Assembly: GCA_028687995.1 (NCBI GenBank)
Contig: JAQTZA010000001.1
Span: forward strand, 124,001-188,000
Length of the DNA: 64,000 nt
From: Bacteroidales bacterium
GTDB lineage: Bacteria > Bacteroidota > Bacteroidia > Bacteroidales > UBA7332
Direction of reading: 5' to 3'
Shown: piece after piece, positions 45,148-54,628 of the stretch
Numbering within the stretch: position 1 is the stretch's first letter
Layout of the letters: the number at the start of each line of letters is the position of its first letter
Made by a program: the position numbers and the translations under genes
The notes under the pieces: model-generated
Database searches by the model: none
The model's input: only the letters and a program-made list of their open reading frames with translations
Told to the model about the DNA's origin: nothing

Positions 45148-46696
45148 TGCTGTAATAAATATCGCTTTCTTCGCCATTAACATCATCATGGCATTTTTCT
45201 CTAGAAAGATATTTTTGGAGAATTTAGGCATTCCTTTCATTGGATTAAGTGCTACATTGCAAAACTTTATTGGATTTCTAAATCTAGCGGAATTAGGTAT
45301 TACTACTGCTATTGCAGTAATTCTATACAAGCCCATTTTATCCAACGACAAAACAGCCATTAATGAGATTATAACACTACTAAAAATTTATTACAAAAGA
45401 ATTGGTATTATATTACTTATCTGCGGCATATTTTTATCGCTTTTTTTTTATAAAATTTTTGAAAAATCAGAAATCCCAATAGAACAAATTTATTTAGGTT
45501 ACTTTGCATTTTTAACCTCTTCCTTACTTGGATATTTCAATAATTATAAGCAAGTTCTATTAACAGCAGATCAAAGGAATTATGAAATTGTTAAAATATA
45601 TAATTCATTTTTTATATTAAAAACAATATTACAAATCATAACCACAATTTACTTCAAGAGTATAGTAATGTGGTTTCTTTTTGAGTATATTATGGGCATA
45701 TCCTATACTTTAGCACTCAATCGTAGAATTAAAAAAATATACCCATGGCTTTCACTCAACTTTGATTTGAGCTCTATAGAACTTGTGAAGAAATACCCCG
45801 AGTTGAAAAAAATGATTAAAAATCTTTTTATCCATAAAATTTCAGGGTTTATAGCTCAACAATCATCTCAACTTATTATTTTTGGTATATTAAATATTAC
45901 AACTGTTGCATTTTACAACAACTATCTTCTAATAATCTCTAAGGCTCAATCTCTTGTAAATAATTTTCTAGGGATCAGCATGAGTGCTAGTGTAGGTAAT
46001 CTTGTGGCAGAAGGAGATAAAATAAAAACATTGAATGTTTTCTGGGAATTATATTCGCTAAGATTTTTATTTGGAAGTATAACTGCATTTCTATTATTAA
46101 TTCATACAACGCCATTTATCTCGGTTTGGTTAGGATCTAAATATACCTTAAGTCAAAGTGTAATTATTTTTATGATTTTAAATTCATTTGTAATGATTAT
46201 AAGAACCACTGTAGATGATTTCATATCTGCTCATGGGCTCTTCAACGATATTTGGGCACCAATTACAGAAATGATTTTAAATATTATATTATCAATTTCT
46301 TTTGGATTAATCTGGGGATTATCTGGAATTCTCTGTGCTTTTATTATCTCCATGTTTTTTATTGTCCTATTGTGGAAACCATATTTTCTTTTTAAATATG
46401 GAATGAAAGAAAGAATAAGGCATTACTACTTCACATTCATAAAATACATTATAATAATTGTTTTATCTATGTTCATTTCATATCAAATTGGGTCATATTT
46501 TTTATCAACTCCGTTGACAGACTATAAAAATATCATTATATCACTTACTATTCATTTATTTATATACATTTTAATACATTCTATTAACATGTTGCTTTTT
46601 ACCACTGAATACAAAAGGATGATTTCAAGATTATACATCATATTAAAAAAAATCATTAATACTAAAAAGACAAATTTTTTTTCTGATGGATTATAA
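45119..46696 (+). CDS. Polysaccharide flippase (Wzx-type, MOP superfamily)
   Basis: 525 aa with twelve to fourteen helices. The N-terminal NIAFFAINIIMAFFSRKIFLENLGIPFIGLSATLQNFIGFLNLAELGI is characteristic of polysaccharide transporters. It moves undecaprenyl-linked repeat units across the inner membrane. The start overlaps the Wzy gene and the end overlaps the next glycosyltransferase by 11 bp, consistent with a tightly packed, acquired cassette with very low GC. Confidence 0.88.
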   Translation: MSRQQKSAHNAVINIAFFAINIIMAFFSRKIFLENLGIPFIGLSATLQNFIGFLNLAELGITTAIAVILYKPILSNDKTAINEIITLLKIYYKRIGIILLICGIFLSLFFYKIFEKSEIPIEQIYLGYFAFLTSSLLGYFNNYKQVLLTADQRNYEIVKIYNSFFILKTILQIITTIYFKSIVMWFLFEYIMGISYTLALNRRIKKIYPWLSLNFDLSSIELVKKYPELKKMIKNLFIHKISGFIAQQSSQLIIFGILNITTVAFYNNYLLIISKAQSLVNNFLGISMSASVGNLVAEGDKIKTLNVFWELYSLRFLFGSITAFLLLIHTTPFISVWLGSKYTLSQSVIIFMILNSFVMIIRTTVDDFISAHGLFNDIWAPITEMILNIILSISFGLIWGLSGILCAFIISMFFIVLLWKPYFLFKYGMKERIRHYYFTFIKYIIIIVLSMFISYQIGSYFLSTPLTDYKNIIISLTIHLFIYILIHSINMLLFTTEYKRMISRLYIILKKIINTKKTNFFSDGL

Positions 46697-47903
46697 ACGA
46701 AAAAAAATACTTTTCATAATACCCATGCCCTTTCACGACAGTTCGAACAATGCTGGAGCGAAAGTAATAAATTATTATATAAAAAAAATTTCAACTATAT
46801 ACGACACATCAGTTCTTTTAACCTGTGATTATTCGTCTGAAATTGAAATAATGAAATCTGAGTGCTTTAATGTTATCTTTATTTACAAATCAGATCAAAA
46901 GCTTTTTTTTCAAAAAGTATATGATTATATTTTATTCAAATTTTATTATAGGTTATATTCATTTTTTAGTCCAAACTTATACAGGACGAACGGCTATGTA
47001 AAAAACCGGCTTAAATTACTTTTTAAATCTATTAGCAATCCTAATTCGTTTGATTTTATTATTGCAGAATTTCCACCCATCATTTTACAACCAGATATTA
47101 TTAGGGAATTTTTCAAAACTTCTAAAATAATAGCATCAATACATGATGTATCATTCCAATCGTTAGAAAGATCAATAGACAATAAATTTGTATGTATTTC
47201 GAAACAGAATTACATCAGACTCTTTAAACATTATGAAATAAACAAGCTTAAAAAATACAATTTAATTGTCACATTAAACGACAAAGACACAAATCTACTT
47301 GTTGAAAACAATATTGAATCTGACAAAATTTTCAATATAATACCCTACTTTGATACTTTTCAATACACACCAAGCCTGGAAGACGGTATTATATTCTATG
47401 CAGCAATGAATCGTCCTGAGAATATCGCATCTATTAAATGGTTCATCGACAATGTATGGGCTAAGTATTTTCGATTCTCAATAATTAAGCTTTACATTGT
47501 AGGTGGTGGAGTTACTACAGATTTTAAAAAATATTGTAGTCAGTTTATGAATATTGTTATAACTGGTTTTATCGCTGACCCTACTCCCTATTTCAACAAA
47601 TCATACGGAATGATTGTTCCTTTACAATATGGTGCCGGAATTAAAATTAAATCTCTCGAGGCACTGGCATCAGGCATACCTTTACTCGCTAACAAAATAG
47701 GAATTGAAGGGATTTCGGTTAAATCAGATATAGAGTATCTACACTGTGAATTACCTGAGGAATGGAAAAATAATATTGAGAATTTATTAAATGATAAGAT
47801 CTTACGAAAAAACCTAAACCAACAATCTAAAAAATACATGATTGACAATTTTAATCGAGAACAGAGTCTCAAAGAGTACGTATCTAAATTAGAAATTTTA
47901 TGA
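46686..47903 (+). CDS. GT-B glycosyltransferase (group 1 type)
   Basis: 405 aa, cytoplasmic. The N-terminal half has the donor-independent Rossmann region (SSNNAGAKVINYYIKKI near residue 17), and the C-terminal half has VVGGGVTTDF-like IVGGGVTTDF and the sugar-nucleotide binding block GAGIKIKSLEALASGIPLLANKIGIEGI near 315. This fits GT4-type retaining transferases. Adds one sugar to the growing lipid-linked unit; the sugar is unknown. Overlaps both neighbours by a few bases. Confidence 0.85.
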   Translation: MDYKRKKILFIIPMPFHDSSNNAGAKVINYYIKKISTIYDTSVLLTCDYSSEIEIMKSECFNVIFIYKSDQKLFFQKVYDYILFKFYYRLYSFFSPNLYRTNGYVKNRLKLLFKSISNPNSFDFIIAEFPPIILQPDIIREFFKTSKIIASIHDVSFQSLERSIDNKFVCISKQNYIRLFKHYEINKLKKYNLIVTLNDKDTNLLVENNIESDKIFNIIPYFDTFQYTPSLEDGIIFYAAMNRPENIASIKWFIDNVWAKYFRFSIIKLYIVGGGVTTDFKKYCSQFMNIVITGFIADPTPYFNKSYGMIVPLQYGAGIKIKSLEALASGIPLLANKIGIEGISVKSDIEYLHCELPEEWKNNIENLLNDKILRKNLNQQSKKYMIDNFNREQSLKEYVSKLEIL

Positions 47904-48778
47904 TGGATGTCTCAATTATAATAGTGAATTACAACACAAAACAGTTAACATCTAATTGCATTGATTCAATACTTCAAGACATTACTGACATCAATTATGA
48001 AATCATTGTATTAGATAATGCTTCGAATGATGGTTCTATAGACTTTTTTAAAGAAAAGTACAGTTCAATACAAATTATATCAAACCCTTATAATTATGGT
48101 TTTGGCAAGGCAAATAACATCGGTGCAAAGCATGCTAAAGGAAAATATCTCCTTTTCTTAAATAGTGATACAATTATTAATGAAAATGCCTGTCTGAAAT
48201 TCTTTAATAAAATGGAGGAAAATCCTGAAATTGCTTCCTGTGGAGGAAACTTAATGCACGCAAATGGATTAAAAAACATCTCTTATGGAAATTTTCCAAC
48301 GTTAACCATGTATTTTTTTGAGATTGGTTTAAAAAAATTTTTCGATAGTTATTACACAAAAGAATTAAGTGCTGGGTGTAAAGCGCAGTTTGACATTCCT
48401 GCTAAAATTGATTATATTTGTGGTGCTGATATATTTATTAGAAAAGCAGTTTTCGATTTACTTAATGGTTTTGACGAAGAAATTTTTCTATATTTTGAAG
48501 AGACAGATCTATTTAAAAGAATGCAAGAAAAGGGTTTTTCATCAATAATTTTCCCTGACATAAACATTATTCATCTATCAGGCCAATCAACAAAAACTAG
48601 AAAACAATCTTCTTCTAATTTATATTATAGAAGTAAATTTTATTATTTTAAAAAGCATCATCCGAATTCTATCTTTTTACTTTTACTATTTGATTTTATA
48701 AATTCTCTCAAAATGATCATATTTAAGTGGGACTTTACCATAATAAAAAGTATTTATTATATCATTTCAACAAAATAA
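47900..48778 (+). CDS. GT2-family glycosyltransferase
   Basis: 292 aa. GT-A fold with SIIIVNYNTKQLTSNCIDSIL at the start, IIVLDNASNDGSIDF near 36, the DxD-like FLNSDTII near 87, and GADIFIRKAVFDLLNGFDEEIFLYFEETDLFKRM near 175. The pattern resembles WbbL/rhamnosyl-type transferases, which fits the presence of rfbB, but the donor is inference. The start overlaps the previous stop by 4 bp. Confidence 0.87.
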   Translation: MMDVSIIIVNYNTKQLTSNCIDSILQDITDINYEIIVLDNASNDGSIDFFKEKYSSIQIISNPYNYGFGKANNIGAKHAKGKYLLFLNSDTIINENACLKFFNKMEENPEIASCGGNLMHANGLKNISYGNFPTLTMYFFEIGLKKFFDSYYTKELSAGCKAQFDIPAKIDYICGADIFIRKAVFDLLNGFDEEIFLYFEETDLFKRMQEKGFSSIIFPDINIIHLSGQSTKTRKQSSSNLYYRSKFYYFKKHHPNSIFLLLLFDFINSLKMIIFKWDFTIIKSIYYIISTK

Positions 48779-48783
48779 ACATA

Positions 48784-49842
48784 ATGTACATTCCAATATT
48801 AGAGAATCCAAAGAATAATATCGCTGTATGGAGAGCCGCTGAGATACATTTCAAGTATATTTACAAATGTAATGAGCCAATTAACATTATTATACGTGAT
48901 AAAAATACAAATGACTTATATGCAAATTGGAATAATTCCTTTAATCCATCTAATGTATTAACATACAGTTCAAAATTGGAATTGTTTTTATTAATTAGAA
49001 AGCTGAAAAATGAAAAGTTTTTCTGCCTTACTGTAATTGAAACTGTTTTAGTGATTTTCTGTCGAATTTTCAAAAAAAGCGATATTTATTATTGGATGCA
49101 AGGTATTATACCTGAAGAAGATTATTTGAAGAATAAATCAATATTTAGAAAAATTTCTTTCCTTTTTGCTGAACGCCTATCTTTAACGTTCTCTGATAAA
49201 GTTATATTTGTAAGCGACTATATGAAAGAATATATTGAAAAACACAGAAAAGTAATTGTTAAAAATTTTGCAATAATGCCTTGCACAAGCTCACTTGAAT
49301 ATAAAAAAAAAGAACGAATTCCTGATTCTTTTGTTTATATTGGAGGACTTTCTGCATGGCAAAAAGTAGATAAAGCAATAATTCTTTTTTGCAACATTCA
49401 CAAAGCAAAGCCTAATAGCAAATTATTTCTATATTCGTTTAACATACAAGGAATGAAAGAATTGGTTGACAAAAATGTACCCAAACACTTACAAAAGCAC
49501 ATTACAATCGATCGTTTAGACGGTAAAGACAAAATATCAGAAGTACTGTCAACAATGGAATACGGATTTTTAATACGAGACAACAATCCAATCAATAATG
49601 TTTCGTCTCCTATCAAATTAGCTGAATACCTCTCGTGTGGTGTTAACTTAATCATTAGCAAATCTATTAAAAGCTATGCACCACTTATAAATACGTACCA
49701 ATGTGGCATAGTTGTAGAAAATAATGAAGATATTTCAATAATCTCCTCTCATACTTTTAGCCATACGAATGCAATTTCATTATATAATGACAAATTTAAT
49801 GACCAAACAATAATTTCAGAATACAAAAAACTACTAATCTGA
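48784..49842 (+). CDS. GT-B glycosyltransferase
   Basis: 352 aa from the ATG at 48784; an upstream ATG at 48727 overlaps the preceding gene and adds 19 unlikely residues. The C-terminal half has VYIGGLSAWQKVDKAI near residue 184 and the donor block NVSSPIKLAEYLSCGVNLIIS near 277, as in GT4-like transferases. Cytoplasmic. The donor and acceptor are unknown. Very AT-rich, like its neighbours. Confidence 0.78.
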   Translation: MYIPILENPKNNIAVWRAAEIHFKYIYKCNEPINIIIRDKNTNDLYANWNNSFNPSNVLTYSSKLELFLLIRKLKNEKFFCLTVIETVLVIFCRIFKKSDIYYWMQGIIPEEDYLKNKSIFRKISFLFAERLSLTFSDKVIFVSDYMKEYIEKHRKVIVKNFAIMPCTSSLEYKKKERIPDSFVYIGGLSAWQKVDKAIILFCNIHKAKPNSKLFLYSFNIQGMKELVDKNVPKHLQKHITIDRLDGKDKISEVLSTMEYGFLIRDNNPINNVSSPIKLAEYLSCGVNLIISKSIKSYAPLINTYQCGIVVENNEDISIISSHTFSHTNAISLYNDKFNDQTIISEYKKLLI

Positions 49843-49879
49843 CTAAAATAATTTTTACAATTTTCTAATTCATTTAGAG

Positions 49880-52012
49880 ATGTTAATATGGGCACTTAAT
49901 TCAAACAATACGAAAATATTATTTTTCGTTTTACTTTTTCTTTTGAGGACTTTGTTATTTCCGGTTAGTTTACAACCTAAAATTGCATCTATTACTCCAA
50001 AGGGTAGCTCTGTACACATCTCTATTGATAACAATAAAAATATCATCCTAAAAAAAAGTGCCTTAATATCTATTGATTCATTAATGAATGCATACACAAC
50101 TGACAGTTTTAGTTATACCACTTGTAAGCAATATATAATTGCAATAGATACTATAACAGGGGCAACAGATACTTGTAAAATCTCTATCGTACCTTGGGTT
50201 GTCAACAAATCAATATTAAAAACTGAAGTTATTGATTCCTATAAAATTATAGGGAAAAGTGACGATTCATTGCGTTTGGTTTTCAAAAATGGTTTGTATA
50301 AAATGAAGGATGATTTCAAAAAAATGACCTTACTTTCAGATTTTACATTAAATACAGATTTTTTTTCATATATTAAAACTCCACTTGCCAGTTTTATTCG
50401 AGACGGATTTAATATATATAAGTCATACGATGAAAAAGAATGGTCAATTGATTTTAAAACTACTGGCAGAGGAATTTACAATTCATTCAGTTATGAGACC
50501 GATTCAAAAACAAAGAAAACCTATATTTTTGCGCCTGAATATCAAAACTTTGCAGGTCAAGATACTTTTAAACATTGTGTATTTAGGAAAATTATAGATT
50601 CAGCGAAAAATGAAAGCAATTGGGGAAAATCAATTGAATTTCCATCTCAAGATGAATGGTTTACAAAAGATCGATCTATGATAAATGCATGTCGCCACAT
50701 TCACACCGTCAGTATTGATCCATATACAAACCAAATATGGATTGGAACTGGAGATGATGACAGACATTGTCAAATTTACTATTCCGCCGATAACGGGGAT
50801 ACTTGGCACAAAGTGGGTTGGGGTAGTCAAGAGTGGCGCGTATTATCCATTTGGTTTACGAAAAACTTTGTATATTGGTCAACAGATACAAAACAATTAC
50901 CTCAGTCAATCTTTCGTGTTCCAAAAGAAATTTTCTTAAGAAAAAATTCTTGGCCATCATTCACAGAGCGGCTTGATTCTGGCGTAACCAAGGTAGGTTT
51001 TAAATACTTTATTCAAAAATCAAACCTAAGTAAATTTAAAGTGGGTGATTTATGGATAGCTACTTATGCTCAAAAATTAGACTCAAATTTAATAGTCTAT
51101 TCAATCAATGATCTGGCACTTGATTACAGAGAAAAGGTTAAAGACTTATCAAATAGTGCATTATGGAGCAATCTTTGGGTTACGGATACAAAAGGAGATT
51201 CTGTTCTATTATTAACAACTGATGCAGAAGGCAAAGCCATTGATGATAAAGTGCGTATATTTGGCATTAAAGAAAGAATTAATAAAACAACAGATATACA
51301 AGAGCTACTCTCAGATGTATCAAACAATATATATTCTCAATTCCAACTGTATAATCAGAGTTCAAATGGTAAGATATATATGAAATCAATGAATACAAAA
51401 TTCAACCTTTACAACAACCTTACAACAACCTTAATATGGAATGACAACACCTCAAGTCAAGGAGGTGTAGCTAAAATTACTCGTAGAATGAGTGACTCAA
51501 CAACAATGGTTATCAAACTTAATAACTACAAAGGAAAGATCATAAATTGGCAAATAGCAGACAAAACATTTTATTGGAAAAATATTAAAACAACTGATAA
51601 TCAGCATAATGATTCCCTAATTACACAAAAAGAAGCAGGTAAAATAAAATATATACGTGCCATTGTACAGGATTCAATGAGTAATCCTTCAGCCTCAACC
51701 TATGTAAAAATTGACAGTGTAATGACAAATAAGGATAATAATCTGCTAACTGAAGTTTTAAACAAAAAATTATTCACTTGTTATCCAGTACCTACTTTTG
51801 GCACTCTTAATATTAAGTGTAACGTAGATAATATATCAAATGCTATTTTGGAAATCCAGACAATAACAGGAATAACTATTTTGTCTAGAAACATTAACTT
51901 TTCAGAAATAAAAATCATCAAACAACCTGTTGAAAATATTGAAAAAGGAATCTATTTTTTAAGATTGAAAGGCAAATTCAAGATTTACTCACAGAAATTC
52001 ATCGTTATGTAA
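49880..52012 (+). CDS. Secreted beta-propeller-like protein with type IX secretion sorting domain
   Basis: 710 aa. The N-terminal hydrophobic stretch (ILFFVLLFLLRTLLFPVS) acts as a signal peptide. The central part has BNR-type propeller sequences (DPYTNQIWIGTGDDDRHCQIYYSADNGDTWHKVGW near residue 275). The C-terminal ~80 residues (CYPVPTFGTLNIKC...GIYFLRLKGKF.IYSQKFIVM) are a T9SS type A sorting domain, so the protein should be exported across the outer membrane and either released or attached to the surface. It is out of place among glycosyltransferases; it could bind or modify the glycan. No catalytic residues are recognised. Confidence 0.8.
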   Translation: MLIWALNSNNTKILFFVLLFLLRTLLFPVSLQPKIASITPKGSSVHISIDNNKNIILKKSALISIDSLMNAYTTDSFSYTTCKQYIIAIDTITGATDTCKISIVPWVVNKSILKTEVIDSYKIIGKSDDSLRLVFKNGLYKMKDDFKKMTLLSDFTLNTDFFSYIKTPLASFIRDGFNIYKSYDEKEWSIDFKTTGRGIYNSFSYETDSKTKKTYIFAPEYQNFAGQDTFKHCVFRKIIDSAKNESNWGKSIEFPSQDEWFTKDRSMINACRHIHTVSIDPYTNQIWIGTGDDDRHCQIYYSADNGDTWHKVGWGSQEWRVLSIWFTKNFVYWSTDTKQLPQSIFRVPKEIFLRKNSWPSFTERLDSGVTKVGFKYFIQKSNLSKFKVGDLWIATYAQKLDSNLIVYSINDLALDYREKVKDLSNSALWSNLWVTDTKGDSVLLLTTDAEGKAIDDKVRIFGIKERINKTTDIQELLSDVSNNIYSQFQLYNQSSNGKIYMKSMNTKFNLYNNLTTTLIWNDNTSSQGGVAKITRRMSDSTTMVIKLNNYKGKIINWQIADKTFYWKNIKTTDNQHNDSLITQKEAGKIKYIRAIVQDSMSNPSASTYVKIDSVMTNKDNNLLTEVLNKKLFTCYPVPTFGTLNIKCNVDNISNAILEIQTITGITILSRNINFSEIKIIKQPVENIEKGIYFLRLKGKFKIYSQKFIVM

Positions 52013-52133
52013 TCATTATATTCTATAACAATAGCAATAATATGATATTAACAAAATATAACAGTTAACTAATATATTATTCACAGAATTTAAAAATCAG
52101 ATTCATCTATAATGTATATTAATTGAACCCAAT

Positions 52134-53237
52134 ATGATAAAAAAAATTAGCGAAAATCTTACTAACAAAATACTAACTATAGGTCCAGATTATGTGAATA
52201 ATAGAGGTGGGATTGGTGCAGTAATTGAATTATATGAGAAATACTTCGAAACTTTCAACTTTATTCCAACATATCGGACTACATCTTCTTTTAAAAATCT
52301 TATAATTTATGTTTTTTCAATATTCAAATTGTTTTTAACACTTATTTTTAATAGAAAAATAGAAATTGTGCACATCCATGGAGCCTCTAATGGTAGTTTT
52401 TTAAGAAAATATTTTCTTTTTTTGATTGCAAAATATCTATTTACAAAAAAAATTATATATCACATTCATGGAGGTGGATTTGCCAATTTCTACTCAATAT
52501 GTAACAAATTCAAAAAAGCTCTAATCGCTCATTTCATAAATAAATCAGATGTAATTTTCTGTCTTTCAAAATCTTGGGAAACCTTTTATAAAAGTACATT
52601 TAAACAAACTAACATTCAAGTTATTCCAAATATTATTGATTACCCCTTAAATCTTTCGAGTAAAAGAAATAACACTAAAATTACCTTACTATTTTTAGGA
52701 TTAATTAGTAATTCAAAGGGAATATTTGATTTAGTGTCTGTAATCTCAAAAAACAAATTAAAATACAATGAAAAATTAACTCTAATTATTGGAGGTATTG
52801 GAGAACAAAACAAGCTAAAAAATTTAATTGACTCTAATGAAATTAGTCATATTATTAAATACAATGGTTGGATTGATAAACAAATGAAGAATAAATATCT
52901 TTCAGAATGTGATTTATATATTTTACCATCTTATCAGGAAGGATTACCTATTTCAATACTTGAAGCGATGTCTTATGGAAAAGCAATCATTGCATCAAAT
53001 GTAGGCGGAATACCAGAAATAGTGATTCCAAATAACAATGGAATATTAATTGAACCAGGCAACCTCTCGCAAATTGAACAGGCAATCGATTTTTATATTG
53101 CAAGTTCTAATCATATATTTTTACATGGAGTAGAATCAAAAAAAATTATTGAAGATTATTTTCCAAATAATGTTTTGTTACTTTTATCAAAAAATTACAC
53201 TAATTTACTCTCTAATAAAATTAATAGCTTAACATGA
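52134..53237 (+). CDS. GT4-family glycosyltransferase
   Basis: 367 aa. GT-B fold. N-terminal acceptor-side NNRGGIGAVIELYEKYF near residue 20, HIHGASNGSFLRKYF near 79; donor-side LFLGLISNSKGIFDLV near 183 and the E-x7-E region YQEGLPISILEAMSYGKAIIASNVGGIPEIV near 267. A retaining transferase adding a sugar to the repeat unit. Overlaps the CapK-like gene by 4 bp. It follows a 120-bp gap after the propeller protein. Confidence 0.9.
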   Translation: MIKKISENLTNKILTIGPDYVNNRGGIGAVIELYEKYFETFNFIPTYRTTSSFKNLIIYVFSIFKLFLTLIFNRKIEIVHIHGASNGSFLRKYFLFLIAKYLFTKKIIYHIHGGGFANFYSICNKFKKALIAHFINKSDVIFCLSKSWETFYKSTFKQTNIQVIPNIIDYPLNLSSKRNNTKITLLFLGLISNSKGIFDLVSVISKNKLKYNEKLTLIIGGIGEQNKLKNLIDSNEISHIIKYNGWIDKQMKNKYLSECDLYILPSYQEGLPISILEAMSYGKAIIASNVGGIPEIVIPNNNGILIEPGNLSQIEQAIDFYIASSNHIFLHGVESKKIIEDYFPNNVLLLLSKNYTNLLSNKINSLT

Positions 53238-54628
53238 ATATCGAAGATACTCTATATCCATTCTTAAAAATTTACGATAATTTACCGATTAATATTAAAT
53301 TCTTAATCGGAAAAATATATAACTTCATTCCTAAATCATGGAGATATGGAAATTTCTACACAAAATACAGAATACGCATAATTTCATTTGAGGGTTATTC
53401 ATACGAAGAAATATCAAAAAATGAAAAAAAAATGCTACTAAATCGGGTAAATAATGCCATTCGGACAATACCTTTTTATAATAAATATAATCCTATCCAT
53501 ACATTTGAAGAATTCACAAATCTACCTATAATTGAAAAAGAGAATATTAAACTAAATTTTAGTCAATTTTACAACAAGGATTTGAACTACAAAGCACTTA
53601 AAGCAAACACTGGTGGATCTAGCGGAAATCCTTTTTCATTTTTCATTGAAAAAGGTATTACAAGGTCTAAAGAAGCTGCTCAGTTTGATTGGTATTGGGG
53701 AAAATACGATTACAAAGCAGGAGACAAAATTCTGATGATTAGAGGGAAGCCGCTTAAAAACAATAGGAATTATGAATATCAACCTATTGGCAATAAATTG
53801 ATCGTTTCTTGCTACAACTTAAATAAAGAAAATATTGCATTAATATATGAGGAAGTAAAAAAATTCAATCCTAGATTTGTTCATGCTTATCCTTCATCAT
53901 TATTAGTTTTTGCGAAAGAATTAAAACGACTTATAAACACATCTTTTCCTTCAATTTATTTAAAAGCTATTTTTTTAGGATCTGAAAGCATATTAAAAAA
54001 AGATGAAGATTTTCTAACCGCCTTTTTTAATACTAAAGTTGTAAATTGGTATGGTCATTCAGAATGTTTAATTTTTGGTTCAAGATGTGATATAACTGGT
54101 CATTATCATTTTCACTCGAACTATGGTTATTTAGAATTGATTGATGACAATGGAAATCAAGTAACTACTCCGAATCAAGAAGGTCAAATAATAGCAACAG
54201 GATTTGACAATAATGTTATGCCTCTTATTAGGTATAACACAGGTGATTTAGGAGTGTTATCAAATCAGACTGATTGCGAATGTGGATTCAAAGGCAAAAG
54301 TTTATCATCTATTACAGGAAGAAGTAAAGATTACATCATATTAAAAGATGAAACAAAACTGACATTAACAGCATTTATTTTTGGTCAACACCACGAAGAA
54401 TTTGACGTTATTAAAGAAATGCAAATTATTCAAAATGAAATTGGCAAGATTGAAATTATGCTAGTACTTTTCGATGAGGAAATTAACTTTGATTTCGATA
54501 AGTTCAAAAATAGATTAATAAAATCTGTAACTAAAAACAATTTAACAATTACAATAAATATTGTCAATAAAATAGCCAAAACTCACAGAGGTAAACATAA
54601 ATTATTAGTTCAAAATTTAGAAATATAA
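53234..54628 (+). CDS. CapK/PaaK-like adenylate-forming protein
   Basis: 464 aa, ANL superfamily fold as in phenylacetate-CoA ligases. The nucleotide-binding loop ANTGGSSGNPFSFF is near residue 123, YGHSECLIFGSRCD near 273 and RYNTGDLG near 336. Cys residues in DCECGFKGKSL resemble the zinc site of the family. CapK homologues are recurrent in capsule loci; they may activate an acyl group or amino acid for decoration of the glycan, which is inference. Overlaps the next start by 1 bp. Confidence 0.87.
   Translation: MNIEDTLYPFLKIYDNLPINIKFLIGKIYNFIPKSWRYGNFYTKYRIRIISFEGYSYEEISKNEKKMLLNRVNNAIRTIPFYNKYNPIHTFEEFTNLPIIEKENIKLNFSQFYNKDLNYKALKANTGGSSGNPFSFFIEKGITRSKEAAQFDWYWGKYDYKAGDKILMIRGKPLKNNRNYEYQPIGNKLIVSCYNLNKENIALIYEEVKKFNPRFVHAYPSSLLVFAKELKRLINTSFPSIYLKAIFLGSESILKKDEDFLTAFFNTKVVNWYGHSECLIFGSRCDITGHYHFHSNYGYLELIDDNGNQVTTPNQEGQIIATGFDNNVMPLIRYNTGDLGVLSNQTDCECGFKGKSLSSITGRSKDYIILKDETKLTLTAFIFGQHHEEFDVIKEMQIIQNEIGKIEIMLVLFDEEINFDFDKFKNRLIKSVTKNNLTITINIVNKIAKTHRGKHKLLVQNLEI

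Noticed and set aside
48727..48783. Earlier start of the glycosyltransferase at 48784
   Set aside because: The extension overlaps the preceding gene out of frame and has no counterpart in the fold.
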